Positions 12,670-19,243 of a stretch of 38,686 nt of DNA are shown one piece after another; position 1 is the first letter of the stretch; every line of letters begins with the position of its first letter. Position numbers and translations under genes: made by a program. Origin of the DNA: a virus. The notes under the pieces were generated by a model. It searched no databases. It was given only the letters and a program-made list of their open reading frames with translations, and was not told the DNA's origin. The DNA lies in the IMG/VR virus record IMGVR_UViG_3300048837_001082, positions 1 to 38,686 of that record. One strand, 5' to 3'.

Positions 12670-13617
12670 ATGATCCACACAGCACGTCAAACAGCGAAGT
12701 TCATCAAGCTCGTCCGAATGATTCGGCAGGCGTTTCCTGGGCTCCCAATTGACCCGGACACCGTCGCTGTCGGCATTCTCGAAAAGCTCTGGCACTTCGC
12801 GATCAACAGCGCCAAAAGGGGCGACGTTGGACGTCATTCCGACGACGTTCTTGCCGAGGCAGTTGGGTGGTATGGGGAACCTGCGGAGCTTGTGGAGCTT
12901 CTGGTGGTGACGGGCTGGCTCGACATCGACCCCCACCACAGGCTGGTTGTCCACGACTGGGACCAGCACGCTCCGGGCTTTATTAAGCGGAATATAGCTA
13001 AGTCGGGGGGGTGGGCCAAGTCATCACTTAATGATGCTTCGGTGCAGTCAAGTGACGACTTAGACGACGGAAGTGAGGACTTAGATATACCTGACACCCC
13101 GTTAAGTGAGGACTTGGAGCACGGAAGTGGCCACTTAACTGCTCAAAAACCCCTCCAAGTGCCCACACCTAACCTAACCAAACCAAACCTAACCCAACCC
13201 AACCCAACCGGCGAGCTCCGCTCGTGGGATGGGGTGGAGCTTTTGCTGGTCGAGGTCGGAATCGGTCGCCGCGAGAAGGTCATGGCCCACCTCCGCTCGT
13301 GCGGGTCGGAGCCGTTCAAGGTCGACCAGATCGTGGGGGTCTGGCGGTCGCACAAGGGGCGTTTCTCGAATCCGCACGGGGCCCTCGTTGAGCGGCTGAT
13401 GAACGAGCACCCTGGCATGGCGGCGGACACGGGCTGGGTCGTACCGCTGCAGCGAGACACCGGCCAGCGGAAGCCACGGGACCGGACGCTCGACTTCGAG
13501 ATGCAGCGCACGCACCTGGTCAAGCAGCTGCGAAGCGAGGGCAAGGACGAAGAGCAAATCGAGGCTGCTGTCGCGAAGTTGGCAGCGCGGTTGAAGGAGA
13601 AGGCAAATGCAACGTGA
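12670..13617 (+). CDS. Phage replication initiator-like protein (lambda O / DnaD-type organisation)
   Basis: 315 aa. Residues 1-115 resemble the winged-helix N-terminus of phage replication organisers (GILEKLWHFAI, LVVTGWLDIDPHHRLVVHDW). Residues about 116-178 are a low-complexity acidic then TPNLTKPNLTQPNPT linker. The C-terminal helical part (about 180-315) would contact helicase or loader. The linker DNA contains six phased iterons and a C/A tract, so the protein probably binds an origin inside its own gene, as lambda O does. No phage helicase, loader or polymerase was recognised, so host machinery is probably recruited. Confidence 0.75.
   Translation: MIHTARQTAKFIKLVRMIRQAFPGLPIDPDTVAVGILEKLWHFAINSAKRGDVGRHSDDVLAEAVGWYGEPAELVELLVVTGWLDIDPHHRLVVHDWDQHAPGFIKRNIAKSGGWAKSSLNDASVQSSDDLDDGSEDLDIPDTPLSEDLEHGSGHLTAQKPLQVPTPNLTKPNLTQPNPTGELRSWDGVELLLVEVGIGRREKVMAHLRSCGSEPFKVDQIVGVWRSHKGRFSNPHGALVERLMNEHPGMAADTGWVVPLQRDTGQRKPRDRTLDFEMQRTHLVKQLRSEGKDEEQIEAAVAKLAARLKEKANAT
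13018..13207 (+). other. Candidate replication origin (iterons plus C/A pentamer tract)
   Basis: 13-bp dyad iterons: AAGTCATCACTTA (13018), AAGTGACGACTTA (13050), AAGTGAGGACTTA (13071), AAGTGAGGACTTG (13104), AAGTGGCCACTTA (13125) and a degenerate AAGTGCCCACACC (13157). Start-to-start distances are 32, 21, 33, 21 and 32 bp, near three and two helical turns. Eight perfect pentamers (CCTAA, CCAAA or CCCAA) follow at 13168-13207, without a single G on this strand. Iterons plus a strand-asymmetric tract inside the initiator gene is the lambda ori plan. Confidence 0.75.
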
Positions 13618-13978
13618 AGCGATCGACCTGGAGAGCATGCGCGAAGTGATGCGACAGTTCCCGCGAGATGCCATCGAACGCGTCGTCCTAGTGGCCACCA
13701 CGCGGCGACTGACGCAACTGCGAGTCCATTGCGACTTCTGCAACGGGACTGCGATGCGGTGGGGCGTGTCATGCCCGAAGTGCTACGAGACGCGAGCGAA
13801 TGGCGTGGGGTTGCTCACTGCGTTAGACGGGATCAGCTACTTCGAGTGTAAGACGGACGTCGACGTGTTGGCCAAGGCGACCGATTTGCGGCGGCGAAGT
13901 ACTGCGAAGGTGTTCATGGCACTTGACTGCCACAACGTCGTGGTGGAAGTTCCGGATTGGTTGGTCAGGTTGATGTGA
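13607..13978 (+). CDS. Zinc-knuckle hypothetical protein after the initiator (123 aa)
   Basis: AAGGAGAAGG precedes the ATG, which lies 11 bp inside the initiator gene. CDFC and CPKC (about residues 42-60) form a zinc site. Flanking regions are alpha/beta with a long hydrophobic stretch near the end (KVFMALDCHNVVVEVPDW). Position suggests a replication accessory role, but no helicase-loader motif (no Walker A) is present. Confidence 0.7.
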   Translation: MQREAIDLESMREVMRQFPRDAIERVVLVATTRRLTQLRVHCDFCNGTAMRWGVSCPKCYETRANGVGLLTALDGISYFECKTDVDVLAKATDLRRRSTAKVFMALDCHNVVVEVPDWLVRLM

Positions 13979-13995
13979 CAACGGGAAGAAAGCAC

Positions 13996-14184
13996 ATGCA
14001 AACGCATATCGAGGAACTTAAAGAGCAGCTTGGCAAGGTGAAGGCGATGGAGACTGCGATGCGAATCAACCTCGAGCTGATATCGCTGAAGATGCGGGAC
14101 CTGAGCTTGGCACACACGAGGATGCAGATAGCGATTCAGAAGTTGGAGGGCGTGGCCTGTGATAGCACCGATCAGCGACGATGA
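13996..14184 (+). CDS. Small coiled-coil protein (62 aa)
   Basis: The ATG at 13996 gives MQTHIEELKEQLGKVKAMET with heptad-like Leu/Met spacing through residue 50, a predicted coiled coil. The ribosome site is weak. Its end overlaps the next start by 26 bp. Function unknown. Confidence 0.55.
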   Translation: MQTHIEELKEQLGKVKAMETAMRINLELISLKMRDLSLAHTRMQIAIQKLEGVACDSTDQRR

Positions 14185-14410
14185 CGACGATGTGGTATTT
14201 CTTGATCCGTTTGAGCCCGAGATTAACCTGTCGATCGAGGAGCAGAACGACGCTATGGACATCGCGATGCGTCGGCTCAACGCGGAGTGCGAGTGGACGT
14301 GGACGAACGAGGAAGCCCAGGCGATGGCTGAGTACGTGCTATGGGCCGGCATTCGCATCGCAGCCATCGAGCAGCTCGTTTGCGGAAAACTTTTTCACCA
14401 GCGGGATTGA
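14159..14410 (+). CDS. Small acidic hypothetical protein (83 aa)
   Basis: GTG start at 14159 with GGAGGG upstream. The N-terminus is a run of Asp (SDDDDDVVFLDPFEPE), then helical with aromatic residues (CEWTWTNEEAQAMAEYVLWAG). Last gene before a strong terminator, so it closes the early/replication operon. Confidence 0.6.
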   Translation: MIAPISDDDDDVVFLDPFEPEINLSIEEQNDAMDIAMRRLNAECEWTWTNEEAQAMAEYVLWAGIRIAAIEQLVCGKLFHQRD

Positions 14411-14446
14411 CGCGCACCCGGAAATGTGCCAAGAATCTAAGCACAC

Positions 14447-14508
14447 AAGGCACAAAGGCGTCAGTCACTCGGGGTTTTCCGACTGATTGGCGTCTTCGTG
14501 CCTTTTTT
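14447..14508 (+). terminator. Rho-independent terminator closing the early operon
   Basis: AAGGCAC (14447-14453) pairs with GTGCCTT (14498-14504) and T6 follows. An internal hairpin TCAGTC/GACTGA (14461-14486) lies inside. It separates replication genes from the secreted/lysis genes. Confidence 0.8.
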
Positions 14509-14537
14509 GTTGCACGCCGCTTTTCCGGAGAAAACCG

Positions 14538-15245
14538 ATGTTCGAGGCCCCAGCGATCGCCAAATACGGTGTTTGCCTGCTTCTCGCTGCCTACTCTTTC
14601 GTGCCGTTTGCACGCTCGCGAACTTGCACTGGACCGAATTGCCAAAACGGCCAATGCACGCGGCAAGCCACGGTGATTCTTGGGGGAATTCCGGTTACCG
14701 AGTCGCCGGAAATCTACACCGACGTGGTTGGCGATCGCTGGGTTCTCGTCGAAGAGCCGGTTGCGGAAGGTGAGCCCGAGGACTTCGTTTCGCCCATCGC
14801 GGAGGAAGCCAGCGACGTCAAAGCGGAGGTCGAAGCCGATGCGACCAGCGAAGACGCGGACGACAAAGCAAATCCAGAGCCGGAAGCGACTGTCGCGAAG
14901 ACGGCAGACTCAAAACCGGCTAAGGCTGCAGCGAAGACGCGGCAAGTTTGGATGCGTGCGAGCGATGCTGCACAGGCAGGGCTGAGGCCGGTGGCCACGC
15001 AAACTAGAGCGGCCAGCTACGGTTCGAGCGGCTCGGGCTATGGCTACAGCTTCCAGCAAACCACGCCGGTCACGTACACAACCAGCTACGGTTGCACTGG
15101 CAGCGGGATGGTCGCGTACTACGGCCAATCGCAACCAGCTTGCAACGCGTGCACCAGCGCGTACTACCACGCGTCGTCGCCAACGTACCGAACGCGGCGA
15201 GTGCTGTTCCCCAATCTGTTTCCGAGACTGCGAGGGTTGCGATGA
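14538..15245 (+). CDS. Secreted Cys/Tyr-rich protein
   Basis: 235 aa, CCGGAG upstream of ATG 14538. The first 27 residues (KYGVCLLLAAYSFVPFARS core) are a signal peptide. The mature start has closely spaced Cys (CTGPNCQNGQC). The middle (about 75-140) is acidic/Ala-rich. The C-terminal part is Ser/Gly/Tyr-rich with more Cys (SYGSSGSGYGYS, CNACTSAYYHAS) and ends basic. It looks like an exported envelope-associated protein and may be a lysogenic-conversion factor or part of exit from the host. No known domain. Confidence 0.75.
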   Translation: MFEAPAIAKYGVCLLLAAYSFVPFARSRTCTGPNCQNGQCTRQATVILGGIPVTESPEIYTDVVGDRWVLVEEPVAEGEPEDFVSPIAEEASDVKAEVEADATSEDADDKANPEPEATVAKTADSKPAKAAAKTRQVWMRASDAAQAGLRPVATQTRAASYGSSGSGYGYSFQQTTPVTYTTSYGCTGSGMVAYYGQSQPACNACTSAYYHASSPTYRTRRVLFPNLFPRLRGLR

Positions 15246-15496
15246 ACCAGCTGCTGTTGCCTGCTGTGATCCGAACCGCGGTGCCAGCGATTGTTGGAGC
15301 AGTCACCGCAATGCTCGCGTCTCGGTTCAACATCGTGATCTCTGATCAGACGTCGGTGGACATGACTGCAGCGTTCACTACGCTCGTCACGATCGGCTAC
15401 TACGTGGCAATCCGTCTTGGGGCGAAGCAATTCCCATGGCTTGAGAAGCTGCTCGGCGACACAAGTGTGCCGTTGTACTCAACTCGCAAGAGGTAA
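15242..15496 (+). CDS. Putative holin-like membrane protein (84 aa)
   Basis: ATGA overlap with the secreted protein. Two hydrophobic segments (about residues 5-27 and 43-60), separated by a polar turn, and a basic C-terminus (STRKR): size and topology fit a two-helix holin. It begins the probable lysis region. Holins are too diverse to confirm by sequence, so a structural membrane role is possible. Confidence 0.55.
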   Translation: MNQLLLPAVIRTAVPAIVGAVTAMLASRFNIVISDQTSVDMTAAFTTLVTIGYYVAIRLGAKQFPWLEKLLGDTSVPLYSTRKR

Positions 15497-15498
15497 CC

Positions 15499-16134
15499 AT
15501 GTCGGACACGCCCGTTGTCACTCCCCCGACCATACCTGCGCCTGCTCCCAAGCCGAAGCTGGGAATTGGTTGGGTTATCGCGATCGCGTTTTTGAGCTAC
15601 TTCCTCGGCCAGGGCAAGAATCCGCTCGACATCCTCCAACCGCAGCCCCCCGCGGTGGTCGAGCCCAGCGAGCCGGAACCGGTTACGCCGGCACCAACAC
15701 CAGCTGAGCCGATCGGTCCCATTGTGCCGGATACGCCACCTGTCGTGGAACCGGAACCCACACCGCCCCCCAAGCCGATGGACGAGACGGCTGCGATCGC
15801 ACGGTACGCTGCAGAAATCCTTCCGGAGCAGTGTCGCCAAGACTTTGGCAAGATGGCCGAAGCAGCTGCTGGTTGCGCTGATCGCATCGACGCGGGGCAC
15901 ATCCGCGACCAAGATGAAGCCAGTGGTTGGTTGACGGTCGAGAACCGAAAAGCAGCGACTGAATACGACTTGTGGGTGCCATTCTTCCGCGCAATGCAAA
16001 GTCGTTTCAAGGACCTGCGAGCTGCTGGCAAGATGGAGACGCTCACCGACTGGTCGCGTGAATTCCGCTCGATGGGCGACGGACTCGCAGCGGCTGCTGT
16101 GCTGCATCCAATTGCAGGAGAACCGAGTAAATGA
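15499..16134 (+). CDS. Membrane-anchored Pro-rich protein (211 aa)
   Basis: A short Pro-rich start, then one membrane helix (about residues 22-38, IGWVIAIAFLSYFLG), a long Pro/Glu spacer (50-95) and a helical C-terminal domain (about 97-211). A rigid spacer after a single membrane anchor is typical of proteins spanning the periplasm, so an inner-membrane spanin-like or envelope role is plausible. Overlaps the next gene by ATGA. Confidence 0.65.
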   Translation: MSDTPVVTPPTIPAPAPKPKLGIGWVIAIAFLSYFLGQGKNPLDILQPQPPAVVEPSEPEPVTPAPTPAEPIGPIVPDTPPVVEPEPTPPPKPMDETAAIARYAAEILPEQCRQDFGKMAEAAAGCADRIDAGHIRDQDEASGWLTVENRKAATEYDLWVPFFRAMQSRFKDLRAAGKMETLTDWSREFRSMGDGLAAAAVLHPIAGEPSK

Positions 16135-16418
16135 CCATCGCTGTTGGCGACGAAGTGTGGGTGGTGAGTGTCTACGGTCCCTATCGCGCGAAGGTCGTCG
16201 CGCTAGGCGAAAAGCCACATGTTTGTGTCTGTAGCGAGAAAAAGCTCGAAGTCGTGGACTTGGCCAAGGTCTATAAGAACGGGGCGGACTGCCATGAAGC
16301 GATGGCACACGAGTGCTTTCAAGTAGCGTCAGAAAAGATGGCTGCTGGAATGAAGTGGCAGGAGCAAGCCGCAAAGTTGCGTGAGAAGCCTCCAGTAACG
16401 GAACTACCGAACCAATGA
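16131..16418 (+). CDS. Hypothetical protein (95 aa)
   Basis: ATGA overlaps on both sides. The N-terminal half looks like a small SH3-like beta barrel (VGDEVWVVSVYGPYRAKVV), the C-terminal half is helical. No recognised function. It sits directly before the protease. Confidence 0.65.
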   Translation: MTIAVGDEVWVVSVYGPYRAKVVALGEKPHVCVCSEKKLEVVDLAKVYKNGADCHEAMAHECFQVASEKMAAGMKWQEQAAKLREKPPVTELPNQ

Positions 16419-17350
16419 ACGACGAACAGATCTGGCGACTACCACCCGTCCGCATCGACTCTGACGCGATGACCCTCGCTGGCGACGAACGTATCGACTG
16501 GGGTCTGCAGATGAACGCGATTCCAGACGAGTGGGCCAAGTCGCAAGGCGAAGGAATCCTGGTCGCAGTGCTGGACACTGGCGCATCCGACCACATGGAC
16601 TTGCCAGAGCCAGCGTTCGCTCACAACTTCACGACGTCGCGTTGGGCCAGCGATCGCAATGGCCACTCGACGCACTGCGCTGGCATCTTCGGTGCACGCG
16701 CGAACGAAACGGGCATCGTAGGTGTTGCGCCGAAGTGTTCCATCGGTTATTGCAAAGTGCTGGGAGACGACGGCTCGGGCTCGACCACTTGGATCGCCCG
16801 TGGCATTCGTGCTGCGATCAAGGAGGGTGCCAACGTTATTACGATGTCGATTGGTGGAGGCTACTCCGACGACGTTGCACGCGCATGCCAAGAAGCGGTG
16901 GAAGCAGGAATCATGGTCCTGGCAGCGGCAGGCAACAGCGGCTTTCGCGGCAGGAACTCGATCGACTATCCAGGCAAACTGCCGACGACGATCTGTGTCG
17001 CAGCGTACCGCAAAGACGGACGTATCAGCGACTTCTCCAGCGGCGGCGAACAAGTCGACATCGCTTGCCCAGGCGAGCAGATCTTGTCGTGCTATCCTGG
17101 CAATCAGTATCGGATGATGTCTGGCACGTCAATGGCGACTCCATTCGCTGCAGGACTGGTTGCGTTGATGCTGGAAGATGGCATGGGGCCGAAGTCGCTG
17201 GTCCAGCTTCGCGACACACTTAAGGCTAATTGCGAAGACAAAGGCCCGACAGGATTCGACGTGCGTTATGGGTTTGGCAATCCGATCCCTCGCCAGCTGG
17301 TACCGGACGACGCTCCTCCAAAGGCTGACGATGACCTCTACTTCTTCTAA
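16415..17350 (+). CDS. Subtilisin-family (S8) serine protease
   Basis: 311 aa. Catalytic D54 (VAVLDTGASDH), H84 (NGHSTHCAGI), oxyanion N174 (AAAGNSG) and S239 (SGTSMATPFAAG) are all present, so it should be active. There is no signal peptide and no long prodomain: the catalytic domain begins about 30 residues in, like intracellular subtilisins. It lies where phages usually encode the endolysin, between a holin-like protein and a lipoprotein. A role in breaking a protein-rich host envelope at lysis is an inference; virion or host-protein processing are alternatives. Confidence 0.92.
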   Translation: MNDEQIWRLPPVRIDSDAMTLAGDERIDWGLQMNAIPDEWAKSQGEGILVAVLDTGASDHMDLPEPAFAHNFTTSRWASDRNGHSTHCAGIFGARANETGIVGVAPKCSIGYCKVLGDDGSGSTTWIARGIRAAIKEGANVITMSIGGGYSDDVARACQEAVEAGIMVLAAAGNSGFRGRNSIDYPGKLPTTICVAAYRKDGRISDFSSGGEQVDIACPGEQILSCYPGNQYRMMSGTSMATPFAAGLVALMLEDGMGPKSLVQLRDTLKANCEDKGPTGFDVRYGFGNPIPRQLVPDDAPPKADDDLYFF

Positions 17351-17705
17351 GGCGTTAGTTCATGTGCTACTCGGAATTGCCCTCGGATTGGCGGGGTGTG
17401 TCCCAGCGTCATCCCTCGATCGAAATCGTGACACCACAGGTCGCCGAGTTCATCGAAGCGAAGGCAGGAGCGGTACGAATAGTAGCGAGCCAGTTATCGA
17501 TGCCAACGGAGCTGTTGGTCGGAATGCCACAGGGGTCGTTTACATCCCGAAGCACCGCTGTGCCGGCGACGGACGCTGGCCAGTCGGGGCGTGCTTCGTA
17601 GAGGACGGCAGTAACAAACCATACTGGTATCACGCTGACGGCACGTGGCAACCAGTCAAACCGAAGACCGTCACCGAAGACATTGCAGAGCCACCCACCA
17701 AGTAA
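17331..17705 (+). CDS. Lipoprotein (124 aa), possible outer-membrane lysis protein
   Basis: ATG 17331 lies inside the end of the protease gene. Residues 1-23 form a lipoprotein signal peptide with lipobox L-A-G-C (Cys23). The mature part is short and polar (HRSEGRSGTNSSEPV, then CAGDGRWPVGACFVEDG with two Cys). A small lipoprotein right after a lysis-type enzyme resembles an o-spanin, but its length and Cys pair are not typical. Outer-membrane localisation is inferred. Confidence 0.7.
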   Translation: MTSTSSKALVHVLLGIALGLAGCVPASSLDRNRDTTGRRVHRSEGRSGTNSSEPVIDANGAVGRNATGVVYIPKHRCAGDGRWPVGACFVEDGSNKPYWYHADGTWQPVKPKTVTEDIAEPPTK

Positions 17706-17715
17706 GGAGCAGACT

Positions 17716-18069
17716 ATGGTAGCGATTCGCAGACCAATCAACCGTTTCATGGACAACCGGATGGATCGCGTATTGCGACGAGCGATCCGAGAGCTCAAGG
17801 AAGACGGACAAGACACGACGCTGCTGGAAGCGGTGATGGACGACGACGAAGGTGCAGCAATGCTTCGTGACGAGAGCACCGTCGCCTACGCTGCTGCCCA
17901 GGGCATTGAAGTGCAAGCGTTCGGTGACAACAGACCGCTGCTCGACTTCATTAGCAAACTCATCGAAGCTGGTGCGTTCCGCAAGGCAGCCGAGTGGTTG
18001 TACGAGAACCGTGAAAAACTACTCGAGATTGCGAAGACGATCGCCGCAATCATCGGGATCTTTGCGTAG
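17716..18069 (+). CDS. Hypothetical protein with hydrophobic C-terminus (117 aa)
   Basis: AAGGAG precedes ATG 17716. Basic N-terminus (MVAIRRPINRFMDNRMDRVLRR), acidic middle, and an amphipathic-to-hydrophobic end (LLEIAKTIAAIIGIFA) that could associate with membrane. Function unknown; part of the lysis-region operon. Confidence 0.65.
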   Translation: MVAIRRPINRFMDNRMDRVLRRAIRELKEDGQDTTLLEAVMDDDEGAAMLRDESTVAYAAAQGIEVQAFGDNRPLLDFISKLIEAGAFRKAAEWLYENREKLLEIAKTIAAIIGIFA

Positions 18070-18101
18070 GGCGATCGCACTCGGATTAAGGGCAGAGAGT
18101 G

Positions 18102-18452
18102 ATGGGGTTGCTAGCGCAGGTGACGGGATGGGAACAGCACGGATTAGCTGGCCTGGTGATCGCTGCATTGATCGCAGCGTTCGCCTACTTCTATCGGGAC
18201 AACGCAGCACGCTACCGGGAGATTGACAACAGGCACACGTCCGAACGGGCGGGTTGGCTGGCTGAGTGCCGAGCCGAGCGTGCCGAACTGATGGCCATTC
18301 ACTCCAAGGCGTGGGAAGAGTCACGCGCTGACACGCGGACGTATCTTGCTGAGTCAACGGCAGCCACTCGCTCACTCGACAAGGCAGTGCGCGACCTACA
18401 CATCGAGATCAGAACCAAACGCTTCACCGATTCCAACGACAATACTGCGTGA
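18102..18452 (+). CDS. Membrane/coiled-coil protein, i-spanin-like (116 aa)
   Basis: ATG 18102 (GTG 18099 possible). One membrane helix at residues about 15-32 (GLVIAALIAAFAYFY), then a long charged helix (RHTSERAGWLAECRAERAEL and beyond) predicted as coiled coil to the end. The N-anchored, coiled-coil layout matches inner-membrane spanins, and a lipoprotein is encoded nearby. A holin-type role is an alternative. Confidence 0.6.
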   Translation: MGLLAQVTGWEQHGLAGLVIAALIAAFAYFYRDNAARYREIDNRHTSERAGWLAECRAERAELMAIHSKAWEESRADTRTYLAESTAATRSLDKAVRDLHIEIRTKRFTDSNDNTA

Positions 18453-18649
18453 CCGACCTACGTCACCGCGGCGGAGGGGTGTAGCGAAATGATACTGCCA
18501 AAATGGCAGTGTACGATTATGCAGCACCCACCCCCCGCTTTGGGTCCTTGAAATAAAACGCCGCGCCCAGTCCTTTGGACCCGCTTCGAACGCTGTTTGT
18601 GCACGAAAAAATGTGTTTTTCGGTTTTGATTTTTAGCCCATGGTGAGCG
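18453..18649 (+). other. Non-coding gap before the terminase genes, candidate cos region
   Basis: 197 bp without a credible gene. It contains a perfect dyad ACTGCCA-aaa-TGGCAGT (18494-18510), GGGTCC/GGACCC (18542-18582) and CGAAAAA/TTTTTCG (18604-18622). In lambda-like phages with GpA-type terminase, the packaging site lies just upstream of the small subunit. That placement, not a recognised cos sequence, is the basis for the suggestion. A late promoter could also lie here. Confidence 0.35.
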
Positions 18650-19243
18650 ATGGAGAGCGACGAGGAAAAGGCGATCGCCGCGCTGAAGAAAATCAGGGCC
18701 AAGGAGAAACCAACGCGAGACGAGGCACAGGCGCTCGCGAGGATTCAAAAGAAACAGCGGGAGGAGCTGTGGACGACTGGGCTCAAGGCAATACCGCTCC
18801 GAGTGTTCTGTGCACTGGCTGGGAGAAAACCAAATCAAGTCAGACAGCAGGCGCAACGCTACGGAATGCCGATCTCTGGTGACACGGTCGATCTGTATCA
18901 GTTCCTCGCGTGGGTGTACGACGACATCGCCAAGAACGCCAGGTCACCCGGTGGTGATGAGAGCAGCGAAGAGTCTCAGCTCGACAAGAATCGACAGATC
19001 GACTACCAGCGCAAGTTGCTGAGACTGCAACAGGAATCAGAGCAATTGATCCCTCGCGTCGTAGTGCACGAGGGGTTCTCGAAGTTGGCCTCGCATCTGA
19101 AACGCTTCTTCGAGTCGTTGCAACGTGAGTGTGGGGTGGAGTACTACGACCAGGGGATGGAGGTCTTAGACGACTGCCGGCGAGAGATCTACGGGATCGT
19201 AGGCCAGGCAGAGTCCGCGAAAGATGATAGCAACGGCACTTGA
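18650..19243 (+). CDS. Terminase small subunit-like protein
   Basis: 197 aa. The N-terminal half is charged-helical; residues about 48-85 (LKAIPLRVFCALAGRKPNQVRQQAQRYG region) look like a small helix-turn-helix, as in Nu1-type subunits that recognise the packaging site. The C-terminal half (about 115-185) is a long helix for oligomerisation or large-subunit contact. The call rests mainly on position immediately before, and a 20-bp overlap with, the large terminase. Confidence 0.7.
   Translation: MESDEEKAIAALKKIRAKEKPTRDEAQALARIQKKQREELWTTGLKAIPLRVFCALAGRKPNQVRQQAQRYGMPISGDTVDLYQFLAWVYDDIAKNARSPGGDESSEESQLDKNRQIDYQRKLLRLQQESEQLIPRVVVHEGFSKLASHLKRFFESLQRECGVEYYDQGMEVLDDCRREIYGIVGQAESAKDDSNGT

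Noticed and set aside
15400-16596. 398-codon minus-strand frame
   Set aside because: Antisense to several credible, tightly coupled + strand genes, with no recognisable domain.
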